The notes under the pieces: model-generated
Seen by the model: only the letters and a program-made list of their open reading frames with translations
Told to the model about the DNA's origin: nothing
The model's database searches: none
Shown here: in pieces, positions 15,346 through 23,245 of the stretch
How the letters are laid out: the number at the start of each line of letters is the position of its first letter
How positions within the stretch are numbered: position 1 is the first letter of the stretch
Source: Streptomyces sp. DI166
GTDB taxonomy: Bacteria; Actinomycetota; Actinomycetes; Streptomycetales; Streptomycetaceae
Assembly (NCBI RefSeq): GCF_900091315.1
Contig: NZ_FLSP01000084.1
Location: forward strand, 1-38,535
Direction: 5' to 3'
Length of the DNA stretch: 38,535 bases
Made by a program: the position numbers and the translations under genes

Positions 15346-17600
15346 GTCAGCCTCCTCGGGCGCCGTCGGCGGCCCTGCCGGCGGCGGCGCGTGTCTCGGT
15401 TCTCGTTCGTGGGCGTGCCCACCGTCGCTCCCTGCTGGGTGCCGTCGGCGCCGTTGTTCTCGGGGGTGCCCTCCTGGAGGGCGCGCTGCTTCTTGGCGGG
15501 GTCCTTGCCGACCTTCGGGGAGTCGATGGAGCCGTCCGCCTGGATCTTCGGCAGCTTCTTCTGCGGCTGGTACAGCAGGGCGTTCTTCTTGTTGATGGTG
15601 CCGTCGTCGGAGACGCCGTAGAGGGCGTCGTAGATGTTGCGGACGGCGGGGCCGGAGGCGCCGGAGCCCGTACCACCCTGGGAGATCGTCATGACGATCG
15701 CGTAGTCCTTGGTGTACGTGGCGAACCAGGACGTGGTCTGCTTGCCGTAGACCTCCGCGGTACCGGTCTTGGCGTGCATCGGGATCTTGTCCTGGGGCCA
15801 GCCGCCGAACCGCCAGGCGGCGGTACCGCGGGTGGCCACGCCTTCCAGGGCGTCGTCCATCTGGGCCAGGGTCTGCTTGCTGACCGGCAGCTTGCCGTGC
15901 GCCTTGGGCTTGATCTCGGTGACCTGCTTGCCGTCGGCGCTGATGATCGCCTTGCCGACCGTCGGGTTGTACAGGGTGCCGCCGTTGGAGATGGCCGCGT
16001 AGATGGTGGCCATCTGGATGGGGGTCACCAGGGTGTCGCCCTGGCCGATGGAGTAGTTGATCTCGTCACCGGCGCGCATCTTGTTGCCTTCGAGGCAGTT
16101 CTCGTAGGCGATCTGCTCGACGTAGTCGCCGTCCTTCTTGCCGGTCTTGCACCAGGCGTCCTTGTTGGCCTTCCAGTAGTTCTGCTTCCACTGACGGTCC
16201 GGGACCCGGCCGGTGACCTCGTTGGGCAGGTCGATGCCGGTCTCCTTGCCGAGGCCGAACTGGTGGGCGGCCTTGTAGAAGTAGTCCTTCGGCTTGCCCT
16301 TGGGGTTGATGCCGCCGTCCTTCTTCCACTCGTTGTGCGCGAGGGAGTAGTAGACGGTGTCGCAGGAGACCTCCAGGGCACGGCCGAGGTTGATCATGCC
16401 GTGGTTCTGGGACTCGAAGTTCTTGAAGGTCTGGCCGCCCACGGAGTAGGCGCTGGAGCAGTTGTAGCGGCCGTCGAAGTCGTAGCCGGCCTGGACCGCG
16501 GCGGCGGTGGAGACCACCTTGAAGATCGAGCCGGGTGCGGCCTGACCCTGTATGGCGCGGTTCAGCAGCGGGTAGTTGGAGGACTTGCCGGTGAGCTTCT
16601 TGTAGTCCTTGGCGGAGATGCCGCCCACCCAGGCGTTGGGGTCGTAGGAGGGGTTGGACGCCATGGCGACGACCCGGCCGGTCTTGGCCTCCATCACCAC
16701 GACCGCGCCCGCGTCGGCCTTGTACTGCTCCTGGGTGTTGCGGTCCCACTGCTTGCGGGCTTCCTTCATCGCCTCGTTCAGCTCGTACTCGGCGACCCGC
16801 TGGACGCGGGCGTCGATGCTGGTGACGAGGTTGGCGCCGGGCTGGGCGGGGTCGGCCTCGGCCTCGCCGATGACCCGGCCGAGGTTGTCCACCTCGTAGC
16901 GGGTGACGCCCGCCTTGCCGCGCAGCGCCTTGTCGTACTGGCGCTCCAGGCCGGAGCGGCCGACCTGGTCGGAGCGCAGGTAGGGCGAGTCGGTGTCCTG
17001 GGCCTTGGTGATCTCCTCGTCGGTGACCGGGGAGAGGTAGCCGAGGACCTGGGCGGTGTTGGACCCGCCGGGGCCCGCGTACCGCCGTACGGCCTGGGGC
17101 TCGGCGGTGATGCCGGGGAAGTCCTCGGCGCGCTCGCGGATCTGCAGGGCCTGCTTGGCGGTGGCCTCGTCGGTGATGGGGATCGGCTGGTACGGCGAGC
17201 CGTTCCAGCAGGGCTGGGGGGTCTCGGCGTCGCAGAGCCGGACCTTCTCCATCACTTCCTTGGGCTTCATCCCGAGGACGCCGGCGAGCTTGGTCAGGAC
17301 GGCCTTGCCGTCGTCCTTCATCTTCAGCAGCTCGGTGCGGGAGGCGGAGACGACCAGCCGGGTCTCGTTGTCGGCCAGGGCGACGCCGCGCGCGTCCAGG
17401 ATGGAGCCGCGCGGGGCCGGGTCGACGACCTGCTGGACGTGGTTGCCGGACGCTTCCTTGGCGTAGGCCTCGCCCTCGCGGATCTGGAGGTACCAGAGCC
17501 TGCCGCCGAGCGTGCCGAGCAGGGACAGGACGAGAATCTGGATCATGACGAGCCGGATCTGGACCCGCGGGGTCCGTCCCGTCTCGGGAATGTTGGTCAT
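15342..17600 (-). CDS. mrdA: Penicillin-binding protein 2 (class B transpeptidase)
   Basis: A protein of 752 aa. It cross-links peptidoglycan during lateral or spore-wall growth. There is a short cytoplasmic tail, one membrane helix (residues ~15-35, QIRLVMIQILVLSLLGTLGG), then a PBP dimerisation domain (RGSILDARGVALADN) and a transpeptidase domain. Catalytic motifs are SxxK as S358-I-F-K, SxD as SCD in the segment EVSCDTVYYS (SxD is usual in PBP2), and KTGT at 611-614. An insertion between motifs 2 and 3 has several Cys and Lys residues. The C-terminal ~100 residues are hydrophilic and end in an Arg-rich tail, longer than in E. coli PBP2. It overlaps rodA by 4 nt (GTGA). Upstream, between it and mreD, lie two tandem mini-ORFs. 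The start follows AGGGGG. Confidence 0.95.
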   Translation of the reverse strand: MTNIPETGRTPRVQIRLVMIQILVLSLLGTLGGRLWYLQIREGEAYAKEASGNHVQQVVDPAPRGSILDARGVALADNETRLVVSASRTELLKMKDDGKAVLTKLAGVLGMKPKEVMEKVRLCDAETPQPCWNGSPYQPIPITDEATAKQALQIRERAEDFPGITAEPQAVRRYAGPGGSNTAQVLGYLSPVTDEEITKAQDTDSPYLRSDQVGRSGLERQYDKALRGKAGVTRYEVDNLGRVIGEAEADPAQPGANLVTSIDARVQRVAEYELNEAMKEARKQWDRNTQEQYKADAGAVVVMEAKTGRVVAMASNPSYDPNAWVGGISAKDYKKLTGKSSNYPLLNRAIQGQAAPGSIFKVVSTAAAVQAGYDFDGRYNCSSAYSVGGQTFKNFESQNHGMINLGRALEVSCDTVYYSLAHNEWKKDGGINPKGKPKDYFYKAAHQFGLGKETGIDLPNEVTGRVPDRQWKQNYWKANKDAWCKTGKKDGDYVEQIAYENCLEGNKMRAGDEINYSIGQGDTLVTPIQMATIYAAISNGGTLYNPTVGKAIISADGKQVTEIKPKAHGKLPVSKQTLAQMDDALEGVATRGTAAWRFGGWPQDKIPMHAKTGTAEVYGKQTTSWFATYTKDYAIVMTISQGGTGSGASGPAVRNIYDALYGVSDDGTINKKNALLYQPQKKLPKIQADGSIDSPKVGKDPAKKQRALQEGTPENNGADGTQQGATVGTPTNENRDTRRRRQGRRRRPRRLT

Positions 17601-17636
17601 GCCGCCCCCTCTCAGTGCGCCGGCGTACGGATGTCT

Positions 17637-17684
17637 TCAGTGGTGATGCCGCGTAGGCATTCAGTGGTGATGGCGCGTACGCAT
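17637..17684 (-). repeat. Two tandem 24-bp repeats forming mini-ORFs upstream of pbp2
   Basis: On the minus strand two 24-bp units, differing at two positions, lie head to tail. Each reads as a complete mini-ORF of seven codons plus stop: M-R-T-R-H-H-H-stop (17684-17661) and M-P-T-R-H-H-H-stop (17660-17637). The stop of the first is followed directly by the ATG of the second. The pbp2 start codon is 36 nt further on. The array may be a leader or a DNA-level regulatory repeat. Ribosome binding sites before the mini-ORFs are poor. Confidence 0.5.
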
Positions 17685-17751
17685 GATGAACGCCCGACCT
17701 GTGAATCGGCGTTCCGCGTCCGTGAACCCGTTCGAGTGAACTCGCGCGCCG

Positions 17752-18420
17752 TCACAGCCGCTTGACCCCCTTGATGCGCCCGGCGCGGGCGGTGCGGGTC
17801 CGTGCCGCCTTCACCTTCAGTCCGCCGCGCTGGCTGCCGATGCGCAGCCCGGTGCCGCCGGAGAGCCAGCCGCTGGCGATGTTGGTCTTCGCCGCGGAGC
17901 TGGTCTCGGCCAGGGGGTCGTTCTCGGCGCGTCTGGCCAGCCACATGATGCCGGGGACCACGAACGGGGCGAGCAGCAGGTCGTAGAGCGCGGCCGTGAA
18001 CAGCAGGCCGCCGAGGCCGACATGGCGGGCGGCGGTGTCGCCGACGAGGGCGCCGACCCCGGCGTAGAGCAGGGTGGAGCCGAGGGCGGCGGCGACCACC
18101 ACGACCATGGGTCCGGTGGCCGACTTCAGCTGGCCGTTCTCCGGTTTGATGAGCCCGGCGAGGTAGCCGATGACGCACAGCACGAGCGCGTAGCGGCCCG
18201 CGGCGTGGTCGGCGGGCGGGGCGAGGTCGGCGAGGAGTCCCGCGCCGAAGCCGATGAGGGCGCCGCCGACATGGCCGTAGACCATCGCCAGGCCGAGGAC
18301 GGTCAGCAGGAGCAGGTCGGGGACGGCACCGGGCAGGTGCAGCCGGGCCAGGACACTGACCTGGACGACCAGGGCGACGACGACCAGCGAGGAGGAGAGC
18401 AGGATCCGGTTGACGCGCAT
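17752..18420 (-). CDS. mreD: Rod shape-determining protein MreD
   Basis: A protein of 222 aa with about five membrane helices in the first 165 residues (VNRILLSSSLVVVALVVQVSV, LLLLTVLGLAMVYG, IGFGAGLLADLAPP and so on) and a basic C-terminal tail. The motif GFGAGLLADLAPPADHAAGRYAL is typical of MreD (G-x-x-x-G-L-L-x-D at residues ~57-65). It belongs to the membrane part of the MreBCD scaffold that positions PBP2 and RodA. It starts 13 nt after mreC and is surely co-transcribed with it. The Lys/Arg-rich tail of ~40 residues is longer than in E. coli MreD and may contact nucleic acid or the membrane surface, which is inference. Confidence 0.93.
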   Translation of the reverse strand: MRVNRILLSSSLVVVALVVQVSVLARLHLPGAVPDLLLLTVLGLAMVYGHVGGALIGFGAGLLADLAPPADHAAGRYALVLCVIGYLAGLIKPENGQLKSATGPMVVVVAAALGSTLLYAGVGALVGDTAARHVGLGGLLFTAALYDLLLAPFVVPGIMWLARRAENDPLAETSSAAKTNIASGWLSGGTGLRIGSQRGGLKVKAARTRTARAGRIKGVKRL

Positions 18421-18433
18421 GGTGCTTCAGCTC

Positions 18434-19405
18434 CTACTGCTCTTCTTGCGTGAACTGGCCGTCGCCCACCTGGCCGGACGGGGTGACGGTGACCGTCACG
18501 GTCGGCGTGGGGGTCGGCTTGGGCTTGGCGGGCAGGACCGTGTCGCGCGGGTCCTTCTTCGGGGCCTGGACGACGACGCCGACGATGTCCAGCTTGGTGA
18601 AGCTGACGTACGGCGTGACGTACAGGGTCCGGGTCAGGTCACCGGAGGAGGGGTCGACGCGGCTGACCACACCGACCGGAACGCCGGGCACGAAGGGCTT
18701 GTCGGCCTGCGAGCCGAAGGTGACCAGCCGGTCGCCCTTCTTCACCTTCGCCTTGCCGTTGAGGAGTTCCACGCGCAGCGGCCCGTCACCCTGCCCGGCG
18801 GCGAAGCCGAGTTCGTCGTTGCCCTCCATGCGGGTGCCGACGGTGAAGTCGGGGTCGCTGGCGAGCAGCACGGTCGCGGTGCTGGGGCCGACGGTGGTGA
18901 CCCGGCCGACGAGGCCGTCGCCGTTGAGGACGGTCATGTCGCGTTCGATGCCGTCGTTGGCTCCGGCGTCGATGGTGATGGTCCAGGAGAATCCCTGGGC
19001 CGCTCCTATCGCGATGACCTCGGCGCCCTTGATCCCGTACTGGCCCTGGCCCGCGACCTTCAGCATTTTGTCGAGCTGCTTGAGTCTGCTGCGGTTGCGG
19101 TCGTCGCTGCCGAGCTTGGCCTTGAGGGCGGCGTTCTCCTTCTCCAGCTGCGCGATCCGGTCGTGGCGTTCGCCGGAGTCACGGATGGCGGAGACCGCGT
19201 TGCCGACGGGATCGACCGCGGACGAGACACCGTCCTCGATCGGGCCGAAGACGGTGGCCGCGGCCTGGCGGGCACCGTCGACCGGCGAGTCCTCCCCGCC
19301 GCGGATGTCCACCGTGATCAGCGCGAACGCGATCGCGATCAGCAGCACCAGGAGCAGCCGGCTCTCTCGTGTGTCCCTCACGTGCGGCGGCCGTGCCTTC
19401 CTCAT
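18434..19405 (-). CDS. mreC: Rod shape-determining protein MreC
   Basis: A protein of 323 aa. One N-terminal membrane helix (residues ~16-33) is followed by a coiled coil (residues ~75-115, RIAQLEKENAALKAKLG) and two beta-barrel domains with the family motifs ITIDAGANDGIERDMTVLN and GLVGRV. The last ~50 residues are Pro/Thr-rich and Gln/Glu-rich and probably disordered outside the membrane. MreC links the cytoplasmic MreB to PBP2 and RodA. There is no free ribosome binding site before ATG 19405: the only G-run (GGGGG) sits in a hairpin ending 7 nt upstream. A strong stem-loop between mreB and mreC suggests that mreCD expression is partly separate from mreB. Confidence 0.94.
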   Translation of the reverse strand: MRKARPPHVRDTRESRLLLVLLIAIAFALITVDIRGGEDSPVDGARQAAATVFGPIEDGVSSAVDPVGNAVSAIRDSGERHDRIAQLEKENAALKAKLGSDDRNRSRLKQLDKMLKVAGQGQYGIKGAEVIAIGAAQGFSWTITIDAGANDGIERDMTVLNGDGLVGRVTTVGPSTATVLLASDPDFTVGTRMEGNDELGFAAGQGDGPLRVELLNGKAKVKKGDRLVTFGSQADKPFVPGVPVGVVSRVDPSSGDLTRTLYVTPYVSFTKLDIVGVVVQAPKKDPRDTVLPAKPKPTPTPTVTVTVTPSGQVGDGQFTQEEQ

Positions 19406-19411
19406 AGGAAT

Positions 19412-19436
19412 TTCGGGAGCCCCCGGGAATCCCGAA
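19412..19436 (-). promoter_or_regulatory. Hairpin holding the mreC ribosome-binding region
   Basis: On the minus strand TTCGGGA and TCCCGAA form a 7-bp stem around an 11-nt loop that contains GGGGG, the only G-rich stretch near the mreC start codon. It could control mreC translation or present the site in the loop. Confidence 0.35.
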
Positions 19437-19473
19437 GGGCTGCTTTTGTGGGAGCTTATGTCTCTATATCAAC

Positions 19474-19514
19474 GATCCGCCGCACGAGAGGAGATCATCT
19501 CGTACGGCGGAATC
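19474..19514 (-). terminator. Stem-loop between mreB and mreC
   Basis: The arms 19474-19489 and 19498-19514 pair over about 16 bp with one bulge and one wobble pair, enclosing a short loop, 11 nt after the mreB stop. It probably terminates or attenuates mreB transcription before mreCD, giving more mreB than mreCD transcript. Confidence 0.65.
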
Positions 19515-19525
19515 GAAGAGTTACG

Positions 19526-20557
19526 TCATCTGCGCGGCTGGGCGTCCAGAACCTGCTGGAGCGCCTCGAACTCCTCGACGCACTTGCCGGAGCCGAGCGC
19601 CACGCTGTCCAGCGGGTCCTCGGCGATGTGGATCGGCATGCCGGTCTCCCGGCGCAGCCGCTCGTCGAGGCCGCGCAGCAGGGCGCCGCCGCCGGTCAGG
19701 ACGATGCCGCGGTCCATGATGTCGCCGGACAGCTCCGGCGGGCACTTGTCGAGGGTCGTCTTGACGGCGTCGACGATGGCGTTGACGGGTTCCTCGATGG
19801 CCTTGCGCACTTCGGCGGCGGAGATGACCACGGTCTTGGGCAGTCCGGAGACCAGGTCCCGGCCGCGGATTTCGGTGTGCTCGTCGGTGTCGAGGTCGTA
19901 CGCCGAACCGATCGTGATCTTGATCTGCTCGGCCGTCCGCTCACCCAGCAGGAGCGAGTACTCCTTCTTGATGTGCTGGATGATCGCGTTGTCCAGTTCG
20001 TCGCCCGCGACGCGGATGGACTGGGCGGTGACGATGCCGCCGAGGGAGATGACCGCGACCTCCGTGGTGCCGCCGCCGATGTCGACCACCATGTTGCCCG
20101 TGGCCTCGTGGACCGGCAGGCCGGAGCCGATGGCCGCGGCCATGGGCTCCTCGATGATGTGCACCTGCCGGGCGCCGGCCTGGGACGACGCCTCGATGAC
20201 GGCGCGGCGCTCGACGCCGGTGATGCCCGAGGGCACACAGACGACGACCCGCGGACGAGCCAGATACCGCCGCTTGTGGATCTTCAGGATGAAGTAGCGG
20301 AGCATCCGCTCGGTGATCTCGAAGTCGGCGATGACGCCGTCCTTCAGCGGACGCACGGCAACGATGTTGCCGGGCGTGCGCCCGATCATCTTCTTCGCTT
20401 CGGCACCGACCGCGAGGATGCCACCGGTGTTGGTGTTGATCGCGACCACGGACGGCTCGTTGAGTACGATCCCGCGACCCCTGACGTACACCAGCGTGTT
20501 GGCGGTCCCGAGGTCGACAGCCATGTCACGGCCGATGAACGACATTGAGTTCCCCAT
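19526..20557 (-). CDS. mreB: Rod shape-determining protein MreB (actin homologue)
   Basis: A protein of 343 aa from ATG 20557 (MGNSMSFIGRDMAVDLGTAN), a start I recall from Streptomyces orthologues. The in-frame ATG 20545 has GGGGA 5 nt upstream and is an equally good ribosome site. Actin-fold nucleotide-binding motifs are present: phosphate 1 DLGTANT, phosphate 2 VVDIGGGTTEVAVIS, and the adenosine-binding loop LTGGGALLRGL. MreB forms ATP-dependent membrane-bound filaments; in Streptomyces it is needed for spore-wall integrity more than for vegetative tip growth. It is followed by a stem-loop and then mreC. The 267-bp region upstream separates it from ndk and holds the ndk terminator, so mreB has its own promoter(s), although I could not pick one with confidence. 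Confidence 0.96.
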   Translation of the reverse strand: MGNSMSFIGRDMAVDLGTANTLVYVRGRGIVLNEPSVVAINTNTGGILAVGAEAKKMIGRTPGNIVAVRPLKDGVIADFEITERMLRYFILKIHKRRYLARPRVVVCVPSGITGVERRAVIEASSQAGARQVHIIEEPMAAAIGSGLPVHEATGNMVVDIGGGTTEVAVISLGGIVTAQSIRVAGDELDNAIIQHIKKEYSLLLGERTAEQIKITIGSAYDLDTDEHTEIRGRDLVSGLPKTVVISAAEVRKAIEEPVNAIVDAVKTTLDKCPPELSGDIMDRGIVLTGGGALLRGLDERLRRETGMPIHIAEDPLDSVALGSGKCVEEFEALQQVLDAQPRR

Positions 20558-20769
20558 CAGGATTCGTCTGGCCTTCCTGGGAGCTTTTGAGGGCTTTTCA
20601 GGTCGGCGAAGCGGGTGCTGTGACGTGAAGGCTTCCATCGTAGACGCGCCTTCGCGAACACGGCGTGAGGGTCCTTCGCCATTGTCAGCAGATCATGTGC
20701 GGGTCCGCTTGTGGAGACGAGCGTTCGGGGGCTCTCGTTCCCCCATACGCCCCGCATATGCCAGAAAGT

Positions 20770-20788
20770 CCGGGGGCATTGCCCCCGG
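20770..20788 (-). terminator. Terminator after ndk
   Basis: CCGGGGGC and GCCCCCGG form an 8-bp perfect GC stem with a 3-nt loop, 36 nt downstream of the ndk stop on the minus strand. It separates ndk from mreB. Confidence 0.7.
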
Positions 20789-20824
20789 GCCTCTCCGTCC
20801 CTGCCGCTTCTGGCGGTCTCCGGC

Positions 20825-21238
20825 TCAGGCGCGGCCGGGGAAGAAAATCTTGACCTCGCGCTCGGCGGACTCCTCGGAGTCCGAGGCGTGGATGAGGTTC
20901 TCACGCACGATGACGCCGTAGTCACCGCGGATCGAACCGGGCTGGGCGGCGATCGGGTCGGTGGGACCGGCGAGCGCGCGCACGCCCTCGATGACCCGCT
21001 CGCCCTCGACGATCATGGCCACGACCGGGCCGGAGGACATGAACTCCACCAGCGGCTCGTAGAAGGGCTTGCCCTTGTGCTCGCCGTAGTGCTGCTCCAG
21101 CGCGTCCTGGTCCAGGGTGCGCAGTTCCAGCGCGGTGATCCGCCAGCCCGCCTTGCGCTCGATGCGGCTGATGATCTCGCCGGTCAGGCCACGACGGACG
21201 GCGTCGGGCTTGAGGAGGACGAGGGTGCGCTGGCTCAC
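20825..21238 (-). CDS. ndk: Nucleoside diphosphate kinase
   Basis: A protein of 137 aa, normal length for the family. It transfers the gamma-phosphate of ATP to nucleoside diphosphates through a phospho-histidine. The catalytic H117 lies in the signature NLIHASDS (residues 114-121). K10 (TLVLLKPDAV), Y50-region (QHYGEHKGKPFYEPL) and RGDYG (residues 104-108) are the other conserved active-site elements. Cytoplasmic. It lies 66 bp downstream of the DUF4233 gene on the same strand and has a terminator after it. Confidence 0.97.
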   Translation of the reverse strand: MSQRTLVLLKPDAVRRGLTGEIISRIERKAGWRITALELRTLDQDALEQHYGEHKGKPFYEPLVEFMSSGPVVAMIVEGERVIEGVRALAGPTDPIAAQPGSIRGDYGVIVRENLIHASDSEESAEREVKIFFPGRA

Positions 21239-21304
21239 GAGGGGCTCCTTAGTGCATCAGGTGTGCGGGGTAGACGAAGGTTACCCGGCGTGTCCCGGCC
21301 TTCG

Positions 21305-21661
21305 TCACGCAGCGTCAGGTGTAGAGGCGTCGGCCTGCGCCGCGAATCTCGCCTTCGCCTCGTCGATCTTCCGGCCGTAGTGCACCGAGGCCCACCACAG
21401 GGCCGCGAAGGCCGCGCCGAGGACGAACATCGACGGGACGACGAAGCCGGAGGCGATCAGCACGGCCTGGAGCACCCAGCCGAGGGCGACACCGCCGGGC
21501 CGGGTCACCAGACCGCACAGCAGCAGGCACAGGAACATCGCGATCCCGCTGACCGTCCACACCGTCGACATCGAGAGATCGGGGTCCTTCATGGCGACCA
21601 GACCGGCGAACCCGATCACGAAGAACTCGCCGATCAGGGTCGACGCGCAGAGCGTACGCAT
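21305..21661 (-). CDS. DUF4233 membrane protein
   Basis: A protein of 118 aa with three or four hydrophobic helices (STLIGEFFVIGFAGLVAM, TVWTVSGIAMFLCLLLCGLV, LGWVLQAVLIASGFVVPSMFVLGAAFAALWWASV) and a short charged C-terminal tail. Start, length and place between folC and ndk match the actinobacterial DUF4233 family, a constant partner of folC. The molecular function is unknown. It starts 10 nt after the folC stop, so the two are certainly co-transcribed and probably translationally linked. The start MRTLCASTL fits the family. Confidence 0.9.
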   Translation of the reverse strand: MRTLCASTLIGEFFVIGFAGLVAMKDPDLSMSTVWTVSGIAMFLCLLLCGLVTRPGGVALGWVLQAVLIASGFVVPSMFVLGAAFAALWWASVHYGRKIDEAKARFAAQADASTPDAA

Positions 21662-21671
21662 GCGTGAAACC

Positions 21672-23156
21672 TCAGCCCTTCCCGAGCAGCAGTCGTGCCT
21701 CGCCGACCGTGATGACGGAACCGGTGACCAGCACGCCGCCGCCGGTGTACTCGCCCTCCTCCTCGGCCAGCGTGATCGCGGCCTCCAGGGCGTCCGGCAG
21801 CCGCGGCTCGACCTGCACCCGCTCGTCGCCGAAGACCTCCACGGCGATCGCGGCCAGCGCGTCGGCGTCCATCGCGCGGTGCGTGGAGTTCTGCGTGACG
21901 ACGATCTCGGCGAAGATCGGCTCGAACGCCTCCAGCAGCCCGCGTACGTTCTTGTCGCCGCTGGCGCCGACCACGCCGATGAGGCGGCTGAAGTCGAAGG
22001 CCTCGCCGATCGCCTCGGCGGTGACCCGCGCCCCGGCCGGGTTGTGCGCGGCGTCCAGCACGACCGTCGGCGAACGGCGTACGACCTCCATCCGTCCCGG
22101 CGAGGAGACGGCCGCGAACGCCTTGCGGACGGTGTCGATGTCCAGCGGCTCGGCGCGCTGCGCGCCGACCCCGAAGAACGCCTCCACCGCGGCCAGCGCC
22201 ACGGCCGCGTTGTGCGCCTGGTGGGCGCCGTGCAGCGGGAGGTAGACCTCCGGGTACTCGCCGCCCAGGCCGCGCAGGGTCATCAGCTGGCCGCCGACGG
22301 CGACCTGGCGGGACGTGACGCCGAACTCCAGGCCCTCGCGGGCGACCGTGGCGTCCACCTCGACGGCCTTCTTCAGCAGCACCTGCGCCGCGTCCACCGG
22401 CTGCTGGGCCAGGATGACGGTGGCGTCCTGCTTGACGATGCCGGCCTTCTCCCCTGCGATCTCGGCGGGCGTCGAGCCGAGCCGGTCGGTGTGGTCCAGA
22501 TCGATCGGGGTGACCACGGCGACATCGCCGTCGATCACATTGGTGGCGTCCCAGGAACCGCCCATGCCGACCTCGACGACGGCCACGTCCACGGGCGCGT
22601 CGGCGAAGGCGGCGTACGCCATACCGGTCAGCACCTCGAAGAAGGACAGCCGGTACTCCTGCTGGGCGTCGACCATCTCCACGTACGGCTTGATGTCCTG
22701 GTACGTCTCGATGAACCGCTCGGCGGAGATCGCGGCGCCGTCCAGGCTGATCCGCTCGGTGACGGACTGCACGTGCGGGCTGGTGTACCGGCCGGTGCGC
22801 AGTTCGAAGGCGCCGAGCAGGGCCTCGATCATGCGGGCGGTGGAGGTCTTGCCGTTGGTGCCGGTGATGTGGATCGAGGGGTACGACCGCTGCGGCTCGC
22901 CCAGTACGTCCATCAGCGCGGAGATCCGGCTGACCGAGGGCTCCAGCTTGGTCTCGCCCCACCTCGTGGCGAGCTCCGCCTCGACGTCGCGCAGCGCCTT
23001 GTCGACCTCGGGGTCCTCGGGGCGGCTCGGCACATCGGCCTGCGGCGGACCGCCCTGGGTGCGCAGGGTACGGCTGCCGGCCTCGATCACCGCGAGATCG
23101 GGGTCGCGGTCGGTCTCTTCCGCGACGATCTCGTCGAAGGGGTCGCTCTCACTCAC
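21672..23156 (-). CDS. folC: Folylpolyglutamate synthase / dihydrofolate synthase
   Basis: A protein of 494 aa. It adds glutamate to folates and probably also joins dihydropteroate with glutamate; both use ATP. The Mur-ligase fold is visible: ATP loop ITGTNGKTS (residues ~97-105), a folate-binding segment SPHVQSVTERI (residues ~125-135), VGMGGSWDATNVID (residues ~182-195), and the C-terminal domain with VLDAAHNPAG (residues ~350-360). The first ~60 residues are an acidic extension that many actinobacterial FolC proteins have. The start is GTG 23156 and the ribosome binding site is weak. It lies downstream of valS, separated from it by a strong terminator, and upstream of the DUF4233 gene. Confidence 0.95.
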   Translation of the reverse strand: MSESDPFDEIVAEETDRDPDLAVIEAGSRTLRTQGGPPQADVPSRPEDPEVDKALRDVEAELATRWGETKLEPSVSRISALMDVLGEPQRSYPSIHITGTNGKTSTARMIEALLGAFELRTGRYTSPHVQSVTERISLDGAAISAERFIETYQDIKPYVEMVDAQQEYRLSFFEVLTGMAYAAFADAPVDVAVVEVGMGGSWDATNVIDGDVAVVTPIDLDHTDRLGSTPAEIAGEKAGIVKQDATVILAQQPVDAAQVLLKKAVEVDATVAREGLEFGVTSRQVAVGGQLMTLRGLGGEYPEVYLPLHGAHQAHNAAVALAAVEAFFGVGAQRAEPLDIDTVRKAFAAVSSPGRMEVVRRSPTVVLDAAHNPAGARVTAEAIGEAFDFSRLIGVVGASGDKNVRGLLEAFEPIFAEIVVTQNSTHRAMDADALAAIAVEVFGDERVQVEPRLPDALEAAITLAEEEGEYTGGGVLVTGSVITVGEARLLLGKG

Positions 23157-23192
23157 GGGGCCAGTCTACGGAGGCCCACTGACATACGACGG

Positions 23193-23229
23193 CCAAGGCC
23201 CCCGGAGCGGCATGCTCCGGGGGCCTTGG
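23193..23229. terminator. Terminator after valS
   Basis: A perfect 16-bp stem (23193-23208 with 23214-23229) has a 5-nt loop and starts 16 nt after the valS stop on the minus strand. It is one of the strongest hairpins in the window. It isolates valS from folC. Confidence 0.85.
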
Positions 23230-23245
23230 TACGGGCGCTGCGGTG

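Noticed and set aside
20557..20925. Minus-strand open frame of 122 codons between ndk and mreB
   Set aside because: Overlaps ndk in another frame, crosses the ndk terminator and lacks a ribosome binding site.
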